This document shows positions 6,837-11,371 of a DNA stretch of 11,371 nt, piece by piece (within the stretch, counting starts at the first letter, position 1; each line of letters begins with the position of its first letter). A program made the position numbers and the translations under genes. Source of the DNA: an uncultured Saprospiraceae bacterium. GTDB lineage: Bacteria > Bacteroidota > Bacteroidia > Chitinophagales > Saprospiraceae. The notes under the pieces are model-generated. The model did not search any database. It saw nothing but the letters and a program-made list of their open reading frames with translations, and was not told the DNA's origin. The stretch covers positions 1 to 11,371 of the forward strand of contig CALHBW010000554.1 of the NCBI GenBank assembly GCA_937930625.1, given 5' to 3'.

Positions 6837-9224
6837 TTATTTTGGAACGCGCGAGGAGATTCCATTATTTTCAAACCATAATATCTTATCCGCAGCACTC
6901 ACATCTCCATCCAAATTGAAATCTGAAACACGATAATAATCGAAAATACCATTATCTTCTACCCAAATGGTTTTGTCACCTCCTGTCACATCAAAACTTG
7001 GAAAATCGGACTGGTCGCCATCACCTGCGTACATAGACCACAGTCCTGATGTGAGTAATTTTTGACCATGACTTGTTGCATCGCGGTAGCTATCCGAAAC
7101 CCGAAAATCGTGTATCAAAGTATATTCATTTATCGGGATGGCTATGGGAGACATCACTCCAATGTGATTGCGATGTTCGATGACTGCATAGACGCTATCC
7201 AAGCTCATCGCGGTAGATAAGACGCATCTATCAATAAAACCAATCGCCCCGTCTTTGTGCAGCAGAGCCGCTGTTCTTGCGACTTCGGTATCGCTTTCTA
7301 TCCCCTCACGAAACGATACCAAGACCCAATCGACCACATCAGCAGGATAATCTGCATCTGTAAAATCAATTCCTTCTTGCCCGGTATAATTCCAAGGGGC
7401 AATATGATAAGGTTGCCCTGCCGGAGTAGGCGGTTGAATACCCGTAGGCGTTTGTCCGGGCAAGATGCCCCGACTTGTATTTAGCTTGGTTGTCATTTCG
7501 TCGGTAGCGGTATCATACGCGCCTTCGAGATACGCATGTAGCTCAATATCAATGCAATTTGGGTCGGAAATCAATATCAATGTGCTTGTATCGCAAAGGA
7601 CGGGAATACCATCATCACAGACTTTGTATTCCATCGTTTCTGTACCAACAAAGCTTGAATCAGGGGTGTATGATACATAGCCACTCGGTAAGATATATAA
7701 CGAACCGGTCACATTGATACCCGAAACATAAGATGCCGTCAATTCGTCATTTTCAATATCAATATCATTGTCAATAATATTATCAAAAAGCCGTTCGCCT
7801 GACAAAGTACGGAGTGTATCGGGAGCAGCTATGGGAGCATCATTTACGGAATTGATGGTCACATAAGTAGTTGCTTGTTTGCAAATCACCGTCGCATTAT
7901 CTTCTACACAAGCCTCATAAGTGAACCTATCTATACCATGAAAGTCGTCATTCGGCGTATAGATAAACGTACCGTCTTCATTCAGCGTGACTGTACCATC
8001 GTCGGGTGCATTGGTAGGTGTAGCGTTGACAATAATGTTTGCGTTATTCGGAAAATCGTCATTAGCTAATACATTCTCTGACAGGATATTATCTTCATTT
8101 ACAAGAAAATTATCATTATACAATAACACTCCTGTCATGCAATCTGCTCCTTCCGCGATAAGTACCATATCACTGACAGCTATCCCACATGGCGTAGTGA
8201 CTTCGCAAGTATATGTTCCCGGTGATGTAGCGATGATAGTGCTGGTCGTCTCGCCATTTGACCAGAGGTAGGCAGTGCCTGTACGCGGTACGGAAAGTTC
8301 GGTTTGTTCGCCACCACAAATGGCTGTTGGTCCGTTGATAGAGATGGAAGTTGTTGGTGTCACATCGGCGGGGTCAGTCTGTTTGGTGAGTGTGATGGGC
8401 GCGACCATTACGTTATCATCATCATTTTCCTCCAACAAGACATTATTCGGGTCAACATGTACGACTATCATATAATCGCCATTACAGGTTTCGGCAGGAA
8501 TGTCAATGAACATTCCATTGAGATTGTAGTAATAAATATCCGTCCATCCTGCAGTAATTCCTTGATTCGTCGTACCGCAAGAGTAGGTGCCACCGCCCAA
8601 GCCGTAATTCGGTGAATCTGTTGTCAGGGTATTATCATTTTCATCGCGACAATGTCCATCGTAATATTCGCAACTACCATAGTCCATCAGACAAAAACCG
8701 AGCTTCGAACCTTCGCCTATAATCGTCCATTTGAGTGGGTCAGGCTCGTTGGCATCCGGAATACGAAGCGTATAAACTCCCCATTCATCAAAGTGAGCGT
8801 GATTATGTGTCGGATGGTAGGTCATCGTACCTGCCCATCGGTCGATGTAGGTCATATTATTGCCTTCCTTTTTATAAATCCGCTGTTGAACAAGTTGGCT
8901 GGGCGTACTACCGTCGGGACAAACGGTGATATTACTATTCCACAGCGTATCTGTACCGCATACAAAATTGTTGGTCGCAATCACGCGAAGTGGTCCGTGA
9001 CCGACATTGGGTGTAGAGACTGATACGCGCAATACCTCCGGATATTCAGGGTTTACGTTCGAATCAACAAGTACATCGTAAGAAATTTTGATATTTGGTA
9101 AGAGGAGACAATCCGTGCTTCCATCTTCGCATACACAGCCAGTCGCATCATTTACTGTACAAGGTTGTGCATAGATGAATGCCGGAATTGTTATTAGTAG
9201 AATGGCGAGTAAATAAACTCTCAT
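6837..9224 (-). CDS. Secreted lysyl-oxidase-like protein with Ig-like, cadherin-like and dockerin-like modules
   Basis: The product is predicted to be an exported copper amine oxidase of the lysyl oxidase family, which turns primary amines such as lysine side chains into aldehydes. Numbering from the ATG at 9224 (795 residues), residues 1-19 form a signal peptide ending IYA before Q20, and a short Cys-rich stretch follows. The oxidase domain spans about 40-280. It has copper-binding histidines 140, 142 and 144 in THNHAHFDEW, and K174 (GSKLGFCLMD) and Y231 (GWTDIY), which align by eye with the lysine and tyrosine that form the lysyl-tyrosylquinone cofactor in human LOX. An Ig-like domain (about 293-358) and two cadherin-like repeats (about 369-460 and 461-555) follow. 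The last 240 residues are a module I recall at the ends of many Saprospiria surface proteins, closing with a calcium-loop-like DFNLDGDVSAAD at 768-779. No T9SS type A tail is seen. A TTG two codons upstream (9230) was rejected in favour of ATG. The substrate is unknown. Confidence 0.88.
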   Translation of the reverse strand: MRVYLLAILLITIPAFIYAQPCTVNDATGCVCEDGSTDCLLLPNIKISYDVLVDSNVNPEYPEVLRVSVSTPNVGHGPLRVIATNNFVCGTDTLWNSNITVCPDGSTPSQLVQQRIYKKEGNNMTYIDRWAGTMTYHPTHNHAHFDEWGVYTLRIPDANEPDPLKWTIIGEGSKLGFCLMDYGSCEYYDGHCRDENDNTLTTDSPNYGLGGGTYSCGTTNQGITAGWTDIYYYNLNGMFIDIPAETCNGDYMIVVHVDPNNVLLEENDDDNVMVAPITLTKQTDPADVTPTTSISINGPTAICGGEQTELSVPRTGTAYLWSNGETTSTIIATSPGTYTCEVTTPCGIAVSDMVLIAEGADCMTGVLLYNDNFLVNEDNILSENVLANDDFPNNANIIVNATPTNAPDDGTVTLNEDGTFIYTPNDDFHGIDRFTYEACVEDNATVICKQATTYVTINSVNDAPIAAPDTLRTLSGERLFDNIIDNDIDIENDELTASYVSGINVTGSLYILPSGYVSYTPDSSFVGTETMEYKVCDDGIPVLCDTSTLILISDPNCIDIELHAYLEGAYDTATDEMTTKLNTSRGILPGQTPTGIQPPTPAGQPYHIAPWNYTGQEGIDFTDADYPADVVDWVLVSFREGIESDTEVARTAALLHKDGAIGFIDRCVLSTAMSLDSVYAVIEHRNHIGVMSPIAIPINEYTLIHDFRVSDSYRDATSHGQKLLTSGLWSMYAGDGDQSDFPSFDVTGGDKTIWVEDNGIFDYYRVSDFNLDGDVSAADKILWFENNGISSRVPK

Positions 9225-9293
9225 ATTCAATTATTTTAATATTGGTAATTGGTAAAATTCTAATGTTATTAAGTTAAGAAGTTTTTTATCATT

Positions 9294-9370
9294 TTAATAA
9301 AATTAAAATGTATATTTTTTTATTTTAAAATTCATTTTTTTGAAAACATTAATAAAAATTAAAATGTATA
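9294..9370. repeat. AT-rich direct repeat pair upstream of the oxidase gene
   Basis: Two near-identical blocks, 9294-9314 (21 bases) and 9349-9370 (22 bases), differ only by one extra A in the second. Both begin TTAATAAAA and end TTAAAATGTATA. They are 55 bases apart and start about 70 bases upstream of the oxidase start codon. They could be protein-binding or UP-element-like sites, or just low-complexity sequence, since base composition here is extremely AT-rich. Confidence 0.5.
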
Positions 9371-9383
9371 AAATTTAATAAAA

Positions 9384-9573
9384 TACGTTTACTAAACTTT
9401 CAAAGGGCTATCAGTCTAAGTTTGTTTGCGGGATTATTACTCGTCTGACGAAGGTTTTGTGAAATGTAGTGATTTGTCTCATAAAATATTCGCACTGAAT
9501 AAAGTCATTCGTCTGACGAGTATTCGATTTAGGCAAAGTTAGACGGATAGCCTTTCAAAGTTTAGTAAACGTA
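9384..9573. repeat. 190-base MITE-like element with 36-base terminal inverted repeats
   Basis: The left end (9384-9419) and right end (9539-9573) are reverse complements over about 36 bases with two mismatches and one single-base gap; the outermost 17 bases (TACGTTTACTAAACTTT) match exactly. Inside, an 11-base palindrome TCGTCTGACGA occurs at 9441-9451 and again at 9509-9519, placed roughly symmetrically and each flanked by C/G and A/T so that the 13-base blocks are inverted copies except for the centre base. No open reading frame or obvious target-site duplication is visible. It could be a non-autonomous transposable element or a large structured leader or operator region for the oxidase gene, whose start is 160 bases to the left. 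Confidence 0.85.
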
Positions 9574-9875
9574 GGGTTCGCATCACTTTTAGTTTTATTT
9601 AAATTATGAATTATAAAGTAAAATAATATTTTCAGAAAATAGCTTAACTTAATGACATTATGCTAAAATTTCTATCATTTGAGACGTAGCAAAGATATAA
9701 TATGATACAGTTTTTTTATGTAAATTTAATACAAAATTCTTACGAATTTAAAAATGAATTACCTCTTAATAAATTAACATAAAAATCTAACATCCATTTT
9801 ATTACAAATAACATTTTTAATCAATCAATTTATTTCCCTTACTAATATAAAACATTATTCAAGCACATTATTCCA

Positions 9876-11120
9876 TCAATGAATAAGCACTTTTTTAATA
9901 ATTTTTTGTTTCCCGAAAAATAGCTCCAAAAAGTAGATGCCGGAGGGTAGATTATCCACAGGAATTGTTTCTGAGTCCAGTATTTTTTCATGCTCGTACC
10001 ACATATTTCCCGAAACATCGTACATGCGAACACTGGCAGTTACAGGCGTATGTACATGAATAAAATCAACCGCCGGATTGGGATACACCTGAATATCAGG
10101 CAGGTCAGAAACAGGTTGATTTGCTATCGGAAAATCGGGTCGAAAGCGAATCAATCCGCCAAAGTCTGTCGAAATCCAGAGAATACTATCGCCTTCTGTG
10201 CTGAAACTACGGATTGTATTGGTAGTCAAAGGGGAGTTGTCGATGTTGTAGGTCGTCCATTCGCCGAAAGTGCAGATGCCTGCCGGGGCTGTTCCGAGAT
10301 AAATTGTTCCGCGTAGCTCGGCGATGGCACTGATACTATTGTCGCAAATGAGCGAATTGAGAGTGAGAAATGCAGTCGCATTGGCATTGGGGTCGAGGAT
10401 ATTCAGCCCGCCTGCAGGACAGGCGAGTAATTTATTTTGTTGTTCATCAATATAAATATCTAAAATTGTATTGTCGGTCAAAAGTGTATTGTCGGCAGTG
10501 TAAAGGGTTATCGTGGTATCTTGCAGGCGTCCAATGCCGCCGTTAATTGTACCTATCCAAAGGTCGTTATTTTCATCTACGGCAAGGGTCGGGATATTAC
10601 TGGAAATGAGGTCGGAGTTATTCATGTTGTACACCTTCCAATCAGTACCATCGAAACGATGCAAGCCACCCGACGTACCAATCCAAAGTACTGTATCGGC
10701 GTCCATTACCAGCGTACGAATGAAGTTATCTTCTAATCCTGAATTAGTAATATCGTATATCGTCCAATTGGTACCATCATATTTAGCCAAGCCGCCGATG
10801 AATGTACCAACCCACAAGTCACCATGCTCATCAAACAGCAAAGACCGAACGGAATTGTGCGGCAAGCCTGAATTGTCGGTGCGATAGGTTGTCCAATTCT
10901 GCCCGTCAAAATAGCCAAGTCCGTAGTCTGTGCCAACCCAAAGGTTGCCTTGTTCGTCGGGGAGTGTACAGAAGACATTATTGTAAGGCAACCCGGAATT
11001 GTCGGTGTTGTAAATTGTCCATGATTCTTGGGCTTTCATTTGACTGAAGGTGCAGCAACAAACGGCTATCAACAATAAGCGATGAATGATGGACGATGAA
11101 CGTATTTTTTTATTTTCCAT
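9876..11120 (-). CDS. Secreted regulator-propeller protein with T9SS type A sorting domain
   Basis: The product is an exported beta-propeller protein delivered to the cell surface or medium by the type IX secretion system; its binding partner is unknown. The 414 residues begin with a positively charged signal peptide (hydrophobic core about 13-24, likely cleavage after KA at 29-30). Propeller repeats of about 42-43 residues follow, each opening with W/T-T/K-x-Y and an N-S-G-L type turn (W34, W76, W119, W161, then T203 and W288) and containing LW-V/I-G-T strands near 60, 102, 145 and 187. Residues about 341-414 are a T9SS type A domain: VYPNPA at 345-350, RMYDVSGN at 365-372, LPSGIYFLEL at 391-400 and a lysine-rich end. 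Its repeats belong to the same propeller class as the sensor part of the kinase at 2806-5838, but here there is no signalling domain. The number of blades is uncertain because the middle repeats are degenerate. The ATG at 11120 is the only start that keeps a complete signal peptide. Confidence 0.93.
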   Translation of the reverse strand: MENKKIRSSSIIHRLLLIAVCCCTFSQMKAQESWTIYNTDNSGLPYNNVFCTLPDEQGNLWVGTDYGLGYFDGQNWTTYRTDNSGLPHNSVRSLLFDEHGDLWVGTFIGGLAKYDGTNWTIYDITNSGLEDNFIRTLVMDADTVLWIGTSGGLHRFDGTDWKVYNMNNSDLISSNIPTLAVDENNDLWIGTINGGIGRLQDTTITLYTADNTLLTDNTILDIYIDEQQNKLLACPAGGLNILDPNANATAFLTLNSLICDNSISAIAELRGTIYLGTAPAGICTFGEWTTYNIDNSPLTTNTIRSFSTEGDSILWISTDFGGLIRFRPDFPIANQPVSDLPDIQVYPNPAVDFIHVHTPVTASVRMYDVSGNMWYEHEKILDSETIPVDNLPSGIYFLELFFGKQKIIKKVLIH

Positions 11121-11176
11121 GATTGAATACTAGCTGGACTATGGACATTGGGGAATTAGGAAATTTGGTATTAGTT

Positions 11177-11210
11177 GAAAACTACGGATAAAAAACATCC
11201 TACTCCCAAA
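11177..11210 (-). promoter_or_regulatory. Possible Bacteroidota-type promoter of the propeller gene
   Basis: Reading the minus strand, TTTG (11207-11210) is followed after 22 bases by TAGTTTTC (11177-11184). The latter matches seven of eight positions of the Bacteroidota -7 consensus TAnnTTTG, with C in place of the final G. It lies about 57 bases upstream of the start codon. The spacer is slightly long and the last base is off, so this is only a candidate. Confidence 0.22.
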
Positions 11211-11218
11211 CCAGAACG

Positions 11219-11371
11219 TCATTCTGAATTTATTTCAGAATCTCCCAAGCTACAAGCACGATATTACATGTGAGCTACACCTTTGTATTTTGCTGAAAAA
11301 CAATAAGTTATAGGTTTCGTGCGGCATTGGTTTTCTATCATTCGGGAGATGCTGAAATAAATTCAGCATGA
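11219..11371. repeat. MITE-like element with paired mini-hairpins at both ends
   Basis: The left arm (11219-11246) and right arm (11344-11371, at the window edge) are reverse complements over 28 bases with two mismatches. Each arm holds its own hairpin: TTCTGAATTTATTTCAGAA on the left and TGCTGAAATAAATTCAGCA on the right. The two mismatches between arms are the two halves of one base pair in these mini-hairpins, T-A on the left and G-C on the right, so each hairpin stays paired. The 97 bases between the arms have no reading frame, and include GCACGA (11256-11261) with a matching TCGTGC further right. The element may continue beyond the window. It lies upstream of the propeller gene. Confidence 0.82.

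Larger units (their letters stand above)
9225..9875. other. 651-base AT-rich non-coding region
   Basis: No credible gene lies here on either strand. The region holds the leader and presumably the promoter of the lysyl-oxidase-like gene, which reads leftward from 9224, and the 3' flank of the propeller gene, which ends at 9876. I looked on the minus strand for the Bacteroidota -7 motif TAnnTTTG (CAAAnnTA on the plus strand) between 9225 and 9400 and found no match, so the promoter is not identified. Notable contents are an AT-rich direct repeat (9294-9370) and a 190-base inverted-repeat element (9384-9573), which are listed separately. The part from 9574 to 9875 is AT-rich with no clear terminator hairpin after the propeller gene. 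Confidence 0.75.

Noticed and set aside
8652..9023. Plus-strand 123-residue reading frame
   Set aside because: It is the opposite-strand shadow of the lysyl oxidase domain, which has clear catalytic motifs in its own frame.
10513..10887. Plus-strand 124-residue reading frame
   Set aside because: It lies antisense to the repeated propeller coding sequence and has no recognisable protein features.

Overview
The window looks like a stretch of a Bacteroidota chromosome, most likely a member of the Saprospiria/Chitinophagales-type environmental lineages. Reasons seen in the sequence: signal peptides ending in the typical A-Q junction, a type IX secretion (T9SS) type A sorting domain on one protein, a sensor kinase built from a two-component regulator propeller plus a Y_Y_Y domain, start codons without Shine-Dalgarno sequences, and AT-rich intergenic DNA. 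The species placement is inference; the phylum is well supported.

Layout. Three plus-strand genes come first: a secreted M14-type zinc carboxypeptidase (53-2665), a membrane hybrid-propeller histidine kinase (2806-5838) and a small sulfotransferase-family protein (5910-6803). They meet, tail to tail, a minus-strand gene for a secreted lysyl-oxidase-like protein with Ig-like and cadherin-like domains and a dockerin-like C-terminal module (6837-9224). After a 651-base AT-rich non-coding region comes a second minus-strand gene, a secreted regulator-propeller protein with a T9SS type A tail (9876-11120). No tRNA, rRNA, CRISPR array, transposase or phage gene is visible.

How the genes relate. Four of the five products are exported or membrane-anchored: a peptidase, a periplasmic-sensing kinase, a copper amine oxidase and a surface propeller. 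They fit general cell-surface and extracellular work, but nothing shows that they form one pathway. The kinase carries no receiver or DNA-binding domain, so its response regulator must be encoded elsewhere.

The most striking part is the DNA between the genes. Roughly half of the 1.2 kb of non-coding sequence is palindromic, and it falls into five unrelated inverted-repeat families. At the three junctions that end plus-strand genes, the inverted repeat abuts or overlaps the stop codon and takes up nearly the whole gap. Two families show paired (compensatory) base changes between copies or between arms, which argues that the hairpins themselves are maintained. This resembles REP/REPIN-type or MITE-type non-autonomous elements, but no mobilising enzyme lies in the window.
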